14,159 nt of DNA from Lawsonibacter sp. (lineage in GTDB: Bacteria; Bacillota; Clostridia; Oscillospirales; Oscillospiraceae). A model generated the notes under the pieces. The model worked only from the letters and a program-made list of their open reading frames with translations. It did no database searches and had not been told where the DNA came from. The stretch spans positions 1-14,159 of the forward strand of contig JAAWLY010000043.1 in NCBI GenBank assembly GCA_022798155.1. The letters run 5' to 3'. Made by a program: the position numbers and the translations under genes. Positions 1 to 6,137 of the stretch are shown here, one piece after another (within the stretch, counting starts at the first letter, position 1; each line of letters starts with the position of its first letter).

Positions 1-183
1 GGCGTTCAGGCCGGTGATCTGGGCGCGCATCTTCTCGGAAATAGCCAGGCCGGCGGCGTCGTCGCCAGCGCGGTTGATCTTATAGCCGGAAGAGAGCTTT
101 TCCAGGTTGCCGGACAGGGCCTTGTTATTGTTGTTGTAGTTGCGGTAGGCGTTCATCGCCATAATGTTGTGCTGAATACGCAT
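1..183 (-). CDS. hag: Flagellin, N-terminal part (gene runs off the window edge)
   Basis: This is the structural protein of the flagellar filament, secreted by the flagellar type III export apparatus. The first 61 residues are visible. They start MRIQHNIMAMNAYRNY and continue with the flagellin D0/D1 signatures LEKLSSGYKINRAGDDAAGLAISEKM, given here as SSGYKINRAGDD and AGLAISEKMR. The start is the ATG at 183, preceded by a good AAAGGAG ribosome binding site at 192-198. A run of four Asn (residues 17-20) follows the conserved start. The rest of the gene lies beyond position 1, so copy length and variable domain cannot be judged. No convincing promoter of its own appears in the 154-nt gap to csrA. 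Transcription may therefore come from the promoter upstream of csrA, which lies in an invertible segment. The symbol could equally be fliC. Confidence 0.95.
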   Translation of the reverse strand, partial: MRIQHNIMAMNAYRNYNNNNKALSGNLEKLSSGYKINRAGDDAAGLAISEKMRAQITGLNA

Positions 184-188
184 GAGTT

Positions 189-229
189 TGACTCCTTTCG
201 TCTTTTAGTGTGCCCGGTGAATCCTTTCG
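189..229 (-). promoter_or_regulatory. Flagellin leader with two near-identical GGA motifs, candidate CsrA-binding sites
   Basis: Read on the minus strand, the flagellin leader contains CGAAAGGATTCA (229-218) and CGAAAGGAGTCA (200-189). These are two 12-mers differing at one base, 29 bp apart. The nearer copy contains the flagellin Shine-Dalgarno sequence. CsrA recognises GGA-centred sites, and in Bacillus subtilis it represses hag translation by binding two leader sites, one over the Shine-Dalgarno sequence. The repeat is seen directly; CsrA binding is inferred. Confidence 0.55.
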
Positions 230-337
230 CCAAAGCACAGGTCTGTTTAGCGCCGCTGAGCGCCGTGGCCTTAGGCGAACAGCATGTGGCGCGGGACTAT
301 ATTCCAACCGGCTCGCGAAAACCGGGTGAAACCGAAA

Positions 338-670
338 CTATCCGGCGGGAAAAATCACGTTGAGCTTATCCCGCAGGGCGCGGACCTCCGGGCAGTCGCC
401 CATTTGGTCCAGGGTCTGGCGCAGCTCGGCCAGGGCCTGCTTTTTCTTGTGGTTCCAGGGCAGCTGCTTGATATACTGCGCCGGAACCTCCACCACGCAG
501 TCGGGCCGCCGTCCGCCGTTCCGCTCCAGAACGTCCCCCCGGAGGATGGGGACCTGACGGGGCGCGTTGATAATCAGGTGGACCCGGTCGCCGGTGAGGC
601 GGTCGAACTGGACCACGGTGTTTTCGCCGACGGTGAAGTAGTCGCCGGCCCGCATGGTAATACAGAGCAT
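338..670 (-). CDS. csrA: Divergent CsrA-family RNA-binding regulator with a long C-terminal extension
   Basis: A likely CsrA homologue of 110 residues. Residues 1-50 align without gaps to classical CsrA: MLCITMRAGD matches MLxLTRRxGE, VGEN matches IGD(E/N), NAPRQVPILR matches NAPKxVxVHR, and LER matches the YER/YQR region. Arg7 and Arg44, both RNA-contacting in classical CsrA, are kept, but Arg6 is Met. About 60 residues follow the core, including a Lys-rich probable helix (HKKKQALAELRQTLDQM). Classical CsrA is 60-75 residues in all, so this is unusually long. I chose ATG 670 because it aligns with the family start and sits 7 nt after AAGGAG. The ATG at 676 would be only 1 nt from that site. 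The gene lies directly upstream of flagellin in the same direction, fitting the usual csrA-hag linkage. No FliW gene is in view. In Bacillus, CsrA represses flagellin translation and FliW antagonises it; that role here is inferred. Confidence 0.85.
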   Translation of the reverse strand: MLCITMRAGDYFTVGENTVVQFDRLTGDRVHLIINAPRQVPILRGDVLERNGGRRPDCVVEVPAQYIKQLPWNHKKKQALAELRQTLDQMGDCPEVRALRDKLNVIFPAG

Positions 671-721
671 AGACATTCTCCTTATCGTGTGTTCGCGGCC
701 CGATCCTTGAGCCGCCCGGGA

Positions 722-747
722 TGCACAGAAGGTATAGGTTTTGTGCA
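722..747 (+). repeat. Left recombination site (inverted repeat arm)
   Basis: A 26-bp site with imperfect dyad symmetry. Its half-sites, read toward the centre, are TGCACAGAAGGTA and TGCACAAAACCTA (the second on the minus strand), meeting at a central AT (734-735). It pairs with the site at 837-862 in inverted orientation: 16 bases at 733-748 are the exact reverse complement of 836-851. Size, dyad form and 2-bp centre are typical of crossover sites for small serine recombinases such as hix. Confidence 0.85.
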
Positions 748-783
748 GTTCCCTGCAAAGTAAAAAATTTTCCGAAAAGGGGC

Positions 784-810
784 TAAACTTTTTAAAATTT
801 CAGCCGATAA
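784..810 (+). promoter_or_regulatory. Sigma-28 (SigD/FliA) flagellar promoter inside the invertible segment
   Basis: TAAACTTT (784-791), an 11-bp spacer, then GCCGATAA (803-810). This matches the FliA/SigD consensus TAAAGTTT-N11-GCCGATAA at all but one base. Transcription would start near 817 and run rightward, away from csrA and flagellin, into the terminator at 886-921. Reflecting it about the centre of the two recombination sites would place the -35 at 793-800 and the -10 at 774-781 on the minus strand. The start would then fall near 767, about 97 nt upstream of the csrA start codon. As sequenced, no comparable promoter faces csrA. Confidence 0.85.
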
Positions 811-836
811 GTAATTGTGCAAAGGTTAAAAAGTCC

Positions 837-862
837 TGCACAAAACCTATAGTTTTTGCGCA
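837..862 (+). repeat. Right recombination site (inverted repeat arm)
   Basis: Inverted partner of 722-747. Its half-sites are TGCACAAAACCTA and, on the other strand, TGCGCAAAAACTA, again meeting at a central AT (849-850). Across the full 26-27 bp the two sites match at all but four positions. Centre-to-centre distance is 115 bp, which is the segment expected to invert. Confidence 0.85.
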
Positions 863-885
863 GTATATTCATCTAAAGTACACAA

Positions 886-921
886 AAAAATCCTGTTGAA
901 TCGTGGTTCAACAGGATTTTT
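886..921 (+). terminator. Hairpin terminator between the invertible promoter and the recombinase
   Basis: The stem pairs TCCTGTTGAA (891-900) with TTCAACAGGA (907-916). A/T pairs extend it to a 15-bp perfect stem around the loop TCGTGG (901-906). T-runs exist in both directions (TTTTT to 921; seven A at 884-890). It should stop rightward transcription from the sigma-28 promoter before the recombinase gene, and could also block leftward read-through. Confidence 0.8.
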
Positions 922-1019
922 CCATATATAAAAAAGATGAAGGTATACGGAAACGGGGCTTTTCTGTAAAATTGGGGGGAATAACGCTATCGAAACATAT
1001 TTCTAAGGAGGAAACAAAG

Positions 1020-1658
1020 GTGCTTCAAGAAACATACGGATATGTACGCGTATCCACCCAAAATCAGCGGGAAGACCGGCAGCTGATCGCCATGCGGGAG
1101 TTTGGCGTTCCGGCGGAACACATTGTGGTTGAGAAGCAGTCCGGGAAGGACTTCCGCCGGCCCGTATATCTGCGGCTGATCGAGACCCTGAAAAGCGGAG
1201 ACATTCTTGTAGTGAAGAGCATCGACCGGCTGGGGCGCAATTACACAGAGATTCTGGAGCAGTGGTCCAGCCTGACCAAAGAGAAGGGTGTGGCGGTGGT
1301 GGTGCTGGACATGCCCCTTCTGGACACCCGGGAGAGCCGGGACCTGACCGGAGTATTGGTGGCGGACATTGTCCTGCAGCTGCTCAGCTACGTGGCCCAG
1401 ACTGAGCGGGAATATATCCGTCAGCGCCAGGCCGAGGGCATCGCCGCCGCCAAGGAGCGGGGGGTCCGTTTCGGCCGGGGGCGCATCCCCATGCCGGAGA
1501 CCTTCGAGACCCTGGCCGAGGATTGGTGGTACGGCCGGGTCAGCGCTGTCCAGGCGGGGAAGGCGCTGGGGGTGTCACGCACCACCTTTCAGCGCCGGGC
1601 CAGGGAGTGGGGCGAGGGCAGGCTCAGTCCCCCCTGGCCCAGCCGCAGGCACACTTGA
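1020..1658 (+). CDS. Small serine recombinase (resolvase/invertase family), probable DNA invertase
   Basis: A 212-residue site-specific recombinase. The N-terminal catalytic domain has YGYVRVST (residues 6-13) with nucleophile Ser12 and Arg10, then the active-site motif SIDRLGRN (67-74). The long helix around 125-150 (TEREYIRQRQAEGIAAAKERG) mediates dimerisation and leads to a C-terminal helix-turn-helix at about 163-195 (ALGVSRTTFQRR). Size and layout match Hin/Gin-type invertases and resolvases, not large serine integrases. The GTG at 1020 is the best start: AAGGAGG lies at 1005-1011 and the family's normal start follows immediately. An earlier in-frame GTG at 903 lies inside the terminator loop. 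The gene sits 157 bp from a pair of inverted 26-bp sites, so inversion of that segment is its likely job. Its stop lies 35 bp inside the convergent glpK end. No strong promoter of its own is visible. Confidence 0.93.
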   Translation: MLQETYGYVRVSTQNQREDRQLIAMREFGVPAEHIVVEKQSGKDFRRPVYLRLIETLKSGDILVVKSIDRLGRNYTEILEQWSSLTKEKGVAVVVLDMPLLDTRESRDLTGVLVADIVLQLLSYVAQTEREYIRQRQAEGIAAAKERGVRFGRGRIPMPETFETLAEDWWYGRVSAVQAGKALGVSRTTFQRRAREWGEGRLSPPWPSRRHT

Positions 1659-3120
1659 CGGCGCGGTTCCAGCCTCTGCACCGGGCGGAGCGCTCCTTCT
1701 CAGAGATGGAGGGTTCAAAGGTGCGGTCGGTGGCCCAGTTCCGGAGCACGTCCTCCTTGCCGGACCAGTAGCCCACCGCCAGACCTGCCAGATAGGCGGC
1801 GCCCATGGCGGTGGTCTCCACGCACATGGGCCGGTTCACCGGCGCACCGCTGATGTCGGCCTGCATCTGCATCAGCAGGTTGTTGGCGGAAGCCCCGCCG
1901 TCCACCTTCAGGGCGGCCAGGTCCACGCCGGAATCGGCCTTCATGGCCTGGAGCACATCGTTGACCTGGTAGGCCATGGACTCCAGGGTGGCCCGGATGA
2001 TGTGGTACTTGTTCACCCCACGGGTGATGCCCACGATGGTGCCCCGGGCATACTGGTCCCAGTGGGGGGCGCCCAGCCCGGTGAAAGCGGGCACCACGTA
2101 GCAGCCGTTGGTGTCCGTTACCTTCCGGGCCATGTACTCGGAGTCGGCGGAGGAGTCAATCAGCCGCATCTCGTCCCGCAGCCACTGAATGGAGGCCCCC
2201 GCTACAAAAATGGACCCCTCCAGAGCGTACTCCACCTTGCCGTCCAAACCCCAGGCGATGGTGGTCACCAGTCCGTTCCGGGAAAAGACGGGCTTCTCGC
2301 CGGTGTTCATCAGCAGGAAGCAGCCGGTGCCGTAGGTATTTTTGGCCTCGCCGGGGGTAAAGCAGGTCTGGCCAAAGAGGGCTGCCTGCTGGTCTCCCGC
2401 CGCGCCAGCGATGGGGATGGGGCCGCCGAAGAACTGGGGGTCGGCCTCGCCATAGACACAGCTGGAGGGCTTCACCTGGGGCAGCATGGACCTGGGAACA
2501 TTCAGCTCGGCCAGAATCTCGTCGTCCCACTCCAGGGTGTTGATGTTAAACATCATGGTGCGGGCGGCGTTGGAGCAGTCGGTGACATGGACCCGGCCCT
2601 TTGTCAGCTTCCAGATCAGCCAGGTCTCCACCGTGCCGAAGAGCAGCTCGCCCTTCTCCGCCCGCTCCCGGGCGCCCGGGACATTGTCCAGCAGCCAGCG
2701 CAGCTTGGTGCCGGAGAAATAGGCGTCGATCACCAGGCCGGTCTTGGCGCGGAAGGAGTCCATCAGCCCCTTGTCCTTCAGGCAGTCGCAGTACTCCGAG
2801 GTACGGCGGCACTGCCACACAATAGCCCGGTGGATCGGCTCGCCGGTGTGCCGGTCCCACACGATGGTGGTCTCCCTCTGGTTGGTGATGCCGATGGCGG
2901 CGATATCCGCCGCGGTAATCCCCAGGTTCCGCATGGCCTCCTGGGCCACCTCCAGCTGGGTGGACCAGATTTCCTCCGCGTCGTGCTCCACCCAGCCCGG
3001 CTTGGGATAATACTGGGTGAACTCCTTCTGGGCCACGCTGCACATTTCGCCCTTCCCGTTGAACAGGATGCAGCGGTTGCTGGTGGTCCCCGCATCCAGC
3101 GCCATCATATATTTTGCCAT
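1624..3120 (-). CDS. glpK: Glycerol kinase
   Basis: Phosphorylates glycerol with ATP to sn-glycerol 3-phosphate in the cytoplasm, the entry step of glycerol use. The 498 residues match the family's usual length of about 500. The FGGY-kinase pattern is complete: ATP-site DAGTTSNR (residues 9-16), substrate motifs ITNQRET (78-84) and WQCRRT (102-107), catalytic Asp243 in AGDQQAALFGQ, and KVDGGASANNLLMQ near the C-terminal ATP site. ATG 3120 is preceded by AGGAGG. The gene stands alone, with no glpF, glpD or glpP in view. Its last 35 bp overlap the end of the convergent recombinase gene, yet the normal C-terminus (DRTFEP...GWARGD) is kept. So the overlap has not truncated the kinase. Confidence 0.98.
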   Translation of the reverse strand: MAKYMMALDAGTTSNRCILFNGKGEMCSVAQKEFTQYYPKPGWVEHDAEEIWSTQLEVAQEAMRNLGITAADIAAIGITNQRETTIVWDRHTGEPIHRAIVWQCRRTSEYCDCLKDKGLMDSFRAKTGLVIDAYFSGTKLRWLLDNVPGARERAEKGELLFGTVETWLIWKLTKGRVHVTDCSNAARTMMFNINTLEWDDEILAELNVPRSMLPQVKPSSCVYGEADPQFFGGPIPIAGAAGDQQAALFGQTCFTPGEAKNTYGTGCFLLMNTGEKPVFSRNGLVTTIAWGLDGKVEYALEGSIFVAGASIQWLRDEMRLIDSSADSEYMARKVTDTNGCYVVPAFTGLGAPHWDQYARGTIVGITRGVNKYHIIRATLESMAYQVNDVLQAMKADSGVDLAALKVDGGASANNLLMQMQADISGAPVNRPMCVETTAMGAAYLAGLAVGYWSGKEDVLRNWATDRTFEPSISEKERSARCRGWNRAVKCACGWARGD

Positions 3121-3163
3121 ACAACCATCCTCCTAGCTCTTCTATTTCGTGGTCTTTGCCCAT

Positions 3164-3172
3164 ATTATAACA
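3164..3172 (-). promoter_or_regulatory. Extended -10 promoter for glpK
   Basis: Minus-strand TG-T-TATAAT lies about 45 bp upstream of the glpK start. No good -35 is visible at the normal spacing, but the TGn extension can compensate. Confidence 0.5.
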
Positions 3173-3248
3173 TCCGCCGGAAAAAAAGCCATCATTTTCT
3201 CCATTTTTTCTCCGCAATTCGACTGGGACTTTTTTTCTTCGCAGATTC

Positions 3249-3257
3249 TGATATAAT
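3249..3257 (+). promoter_or_regulatory. Extended -10 promoter for the NimA-like/GNAT operon
   Basis: TG-A-TATAAT lies about 64 bp upstream of the ATG at 3321, in an A/T-rich stretch. The -35 region is weak. It diverges from the glpK promoter, the two -10 elements being about 80 bp apart. Confidence 0.5.
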
Positions 3258-3320
3258 ATTCTGTGGAACCATGTCCTTTCTGGCGGAAGCCAAAACAATT
3301 TTCATATGAGGTGAGCAGTT

Positions 3321-3815
3321 ATGATACAAGCGATGCGCCGAAAGCGGCAGGAGCTGTCTCAGGAGGACACCGCGGCTATTCTGGAGCGGGGGACCTCCGG
3401 CGTGCTGGCTCTGGCGGCGGAGGGGAGTTTTCCCTACGCCGTCCCCCTGAGCTATGTGTATACCGGGAAAGCCATCTATTTTCACTGCGCCAAAAGCGGA
3501 TACAAGCTGGAGCTGATCGCCCAAAACCCAAAGGCATCCTTCTGCGTCATCGACCAGGACCAGATTGTTCCGGAGGAGTACACCACCTATTTCCGCAGTG
3601 TCATTGTCTTTGGCCTGCTGCGGGTGATGGAGGACGGGCCGGCTAAGCGGGCGGCCATTGAGAAGCTGGCGGCCAAATATTACCCGGAGGGTTCCGCCGC
3701 CGGACGTCAGGCGGCCATCGACAAGGAGTGGAACATCCTGTGCGTGCTGGAGCTGAGCATCAGTCACATGACTGGGAAAGAGGCCATTGAGCTGGTCAAG
3801 GGACGGCAGGGATGA
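3321..3815 (+). CDS. Pyridoxamine 5'-phosphate oxidase-like flavin-binding protein, NimA type
   Basis: A 164-residue protein of the split-barrel FMN-binding fold. The typical order of small NimA/PNPOx-like proteins is seen: N-terminal MRRKRQELS, then an early strand GTSGVLALAAEGSFPYAVPLSYVY (visible as GVLALA and PYAVPLSY), then IYFHCAKSGYKLELIAQNPKASFCV, which covers the usual flavin-contacting HxAxxGxK-like motif. FRSVIVFGLLRVME forms the following barrel strand. Family members bind FMN, F420 or heme; some reduce 5-nitroimidazoles, but function cannot be fixed from sequence. ATG 3321 follows GAGGTG (3308-3313). Its stop overlaps the next start as ATGA (3812-3815), so the two genes are probably translated together. 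Confidence 0.85.
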   Translation: MIQAMRRKRQELSQEDTAAILERGTSGVLALAAEGSFPYAVPLSYVYTGKAIYFHCAKSGYKLELIAQNPKASFCVIDQDQIVPEEYTTYFRSVIVFGLLRVMEDGPAKRAAIEKLAAKYYPEGSAAGRQAAIDKEWNILCVLELSISHMTGKEAIELVKGRQG

Positions 3816-6088
3816 CGGATCAGCTTGTTCAGATAAAGCTGGCCGCGCTGTGGAGCGGGGATTTGGAAAAGGTCCTGAATCTGTTCTGCCAGTGCTTTTT
3901 AGACGACCCCTTCTACACCTCCAGCTTTCCCGAGCGGGAGACCCGCTCCAGCCGGATGCGTCAGGCTTTCCGCGAAAGCATCGCCTACTGTCTCAGCACC
4001 GGCCTCTCCCTGGGAATGATGGACGAACGCGGCCAGCTCGCCGCTTTTCTCCTCTGCTTTGATTATTCCGCCGCCAGGCTGGAGCACCCCGACCTTTTCC
4101 GGGGCATTTTCGGCGCCCAGGAGGGCCAGCCCATCCCCTACAACGACCAGCTTCACAATCACATCCTGCGGCTGAACGGAAACACGCTGTATCTCCTCTC
4201 CATGGCCGTCGCCCCGGAGTATCGGAGGATGGGATTGGCCTCGGGACTGATCGACACCGTAATCCGCAGCTATCCCCAGTTTAACCTGGCCGGAGATGTC
4301 TCCAACGAGTCCTCCCTCTCCATCTACCGGGAGCGGAATTTTCAGGTTACAGACATCTACCCGGGCTATTACCTGATCCTCCACTCCAAATCTCAAAAAA
4401 ACAGCGCCCTCTCCATCGGTTCTCAGGTCAAATTGGCCGTCCCCAACACGGAGTTTCTGTCCGCTCATGGCATCCAATTCGAGATTTTAAAGGCACGCCA
4501 GCTGCTGGTGGGCTACGCCGCCGAGGAGGCCTTTGGGCTGTACTACTTCCGGGAACGGGCCGGCTCCGTCGCCTCCGGCGTGGTTGTCCAGCTCTCCTAT
4601 CCCATGTACCTGAAGTTTCAGCGGCTGATTAACGTCAGCCAATACAGCGAGCTGGCCCTGGGCAGCTGCATCCTCTACGCCCTGAACCAGGACTACACCT
4701 GCAAGCCCCTGCTGAATGGCAATCTGGAAGCCATACTGGCCAACCGGACAACAGAGTGGTCCCTGATTCCGGATGTCTACATCTCCACCCCCGTCCAGTA
4801 CTTGAGCCACCGCCCAATCCAGATCTCCAGGGAGGACAGCACCGCAAACGCGCTGATCGAGACCCTGGAGTTCCGCACCCTGTGTGAAACGGGAATTCCC
4901 TCCCAGCAGGCCCATGTAGACGACCTGTCCAACATTAAAGCGCGGATCAAGCGGCACTACCTGGGTAAAATCCAGCTCCAGATCACAGACGAGGTCACCC
5001 AGGAGAATTACAAGGGAGAAATCCCTCTCATCGGCCCGCCCGCCTTTGTGGACCTGTACCTGGCCCTGGACCAGGACAGCAGCTGCGGTGTGCTCACCTG
5101 GTACTCCCTGTCCTCCCCTTTCCTGCTCAGCCATCTGCTGGATAACACCATTCGCAACCACCTGATGGTGGCAGACGGGGATAAGGCTGTCAACTTCTTT
5201 GATTTTATCAGCGCCCGGTTCGGCTTAATCAAGCGGGGCACGCCCAAGAGCTTTGTCGTCATTCCAAAGAGGAAGGACTGCCTCACCCCGGAACAGATCG
5301 CCTCGCTGCTGGTATCAGAGACCATCTACCCTGACGGTGAGTCCTACGGCCGGCTGATTGACCGGGACATTCTGTCCATCACCGAGGACAGCGTCGGCAT
5401 GGGCCAGTATGACCGGGCCTTTGTGTGCGCCCACAGCAATGTGGTACTCCAGTTTTCCGAGGAGCTGATGGGCACCATCAGCCAACGCATCGCCGACGAG
5501 TCCATCACCCTGTTTTACATTGAGCTGATCCTCTTTGAGGAGGCCGCCATCCAAATCGCCGACCAGGATATTATCAGCCTGTCCACCTCCATCACCATTC
5601 ATACCCCGGAGGAATTTCTGACCCAGGTGGACAAAATCAACGACGATTACTCCAAAACCATCGACTTCTGGGACATCCGGGTAAACTATCCCACCTCGCA
5701 AAAATCCATCGCCATGCTGCGTACCGCCTTTGGGATTCAAGAACGACTGGAGGAGCTGAAGCGCAACCAGGAGCATCTCCAGACCGTCTTTGACATCAAA
5801 TGCGACATCATCGACCGCGCCGATTCCAAGCGGATGGACACCTCCCTGGCCGTGCTGTCCTTCCTGGCCGTTTTCTCCGCCTGGATCGACGGCTACGACT
5901 ACATTGCCACCTGGAACGACACTTTTTCCAACCACATCATTTTCATTCTCCAGCGGGTCCTGTTTGTTCTGGTACTCATCACCGCGGGCTACGCCATCAC
6001 ACATCTGTTTGGAAACAAGCTGGCCCTGATGATCCGGATACGGCGGGAGAAGAGAAGGCGGAAAAAGAAACGGAAAAATCGGAGCTGA
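3812..6088 (+). CDS. Large fusion protein: N-terminal GNAT acetyltransferase, uncharacterised middle, C-terminal coiled coil with two membrane helices
   Basis: A 758-residue protein I do not recognise as a whole. Residues 1-190 look like a GNAT N-acetyltransferase: the acetyl-CoA loop is in LLSMAVAPEYRRMGLASGLI (128-147, R-R-M-G-L-A) and a motif-B-like NESSLSIYRERNF follows (165-177). Residues about 200-600 show no motif I can name. The end (about 602-758) has an FWD...YP segment, a predicted coiled coil (ERLEELKRNQEHLQ), DRADSKRMD, two membrane segments (about 677-693 and 708-730), and a very basic tail (KRRRKKKRKNRS). That order resembles RMD1/DUF155 or CorA-like C-termini, by pattern only. 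ATG 3812 overlaps the upstream stop, implying coupling. A strong terminator follows directly. The protein is probably membrane-anchored with the acetyltransferase domain in the cytoplasm, which is an inference. Confidence 0.75.
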   Translation: MTDQLVQIKLAALWSGDLEKVLNLFCQCFLDDPFYTSSFPERETRSSRMRQAFRESIAYCLSTGLSLGMMDERGQLAAFLLCFDYSAARLEHPDLFRGIFGAQEGQPIPYNDQLHNHILRLNGNTLYLLSMAVAPEYRRMGLASGLIDTVIRSYPQFNLAGDVSNESSLSIYRERNFQVTDIYPGYYLILHSKSQKNSALSIGSQVKLAVPNTEFLSAHGIQFEILKARQLLVGYAAEEAFGLYYFRERAGSVASGVVVQLSYPMYLKFQRLINVSQYSELALGSCILYALNQDYTCKPLLNGNLEAILANRTTEWSLIPDVYISTPVQYLSHRPIQISREDSTANALIETLEFRTLCETGIPSQQAHVDDLSNIKARIKRHYLGKIQLQITDEVTQENYKGEIPLIGPPAFVDLYLALDQDSSCGVLTWYSLSSPFLLSHLLDNTIRNHLMVADGDKAVNFFDFISARFGLIKRGTPKSFVVIPKRKDCLTPEQIASLLVSETIYPDGESYGRLIDRDILSITEDSVGMGQYDRAFVCAHSNVVLQFSEELMGTISQRIADESITLFYIELILFEEAAIQIADQDIISLSTSITIHTPEEFLTQVDKINDDYSKTIDFWDIRVNYPTSQKSIAMLRTAFGIQERLEELKRNQEHLQTVFDIKCDIIDRADSKRMDTSLAVLSFLAVFSAWIDGYDYIATWNDTFSNHIIFILQRVLFVLVLITAGYAITHLFGNKLALMIRIRREKRRRKKKRKNRS

Positions 6089-6097
6089 ACCTATGCA

Positions 6098-6137
6098 CGG
6101 GGCGCGGCCTTTTTCTGGCCGCGCCTCGGTTTGTTTT
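6098..6137 (+). terminator. Rho-independent terminator of the NimA-like/GNAT operon
   Basis: The stem pairs GGCGCGGCC (6101-6109) with GGCCGCGCC (6117-6125), extended by three outer pairs to 6098/6128. A 7-nt loop and a T-rich tail (TTTGTTTT) follow. It begins 10 bp after the GNAT-fusion stop, and its tail overlaps the stop of the convergent CotH gene. Confidence 0.9.

Noticed and set aside
284..763. Plus-strand 159-codon open frame across csrA
   Set aside because: It is a shadow of the minus-strand csrA gene in GC-rich sequence, has no recognisable domains, and would run through the left recombination site.
903..1019. 39-residue N-terminal extension of the recombinase from the GTG at 903
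   Set aside because: That codon lies in the terminator loop and the extension has no family similarity. GTG 1020 has a strong AAGGAGG and matches the normal family start.
1369..3309. Plus-strand 646-codon open frame opposite glpK
   Set aside because: It has repetitive low-complexity composition (Gly, His, Val, Leu) typical of an antisense frame of a GC-rich gene; glpK on the other strand is complete.
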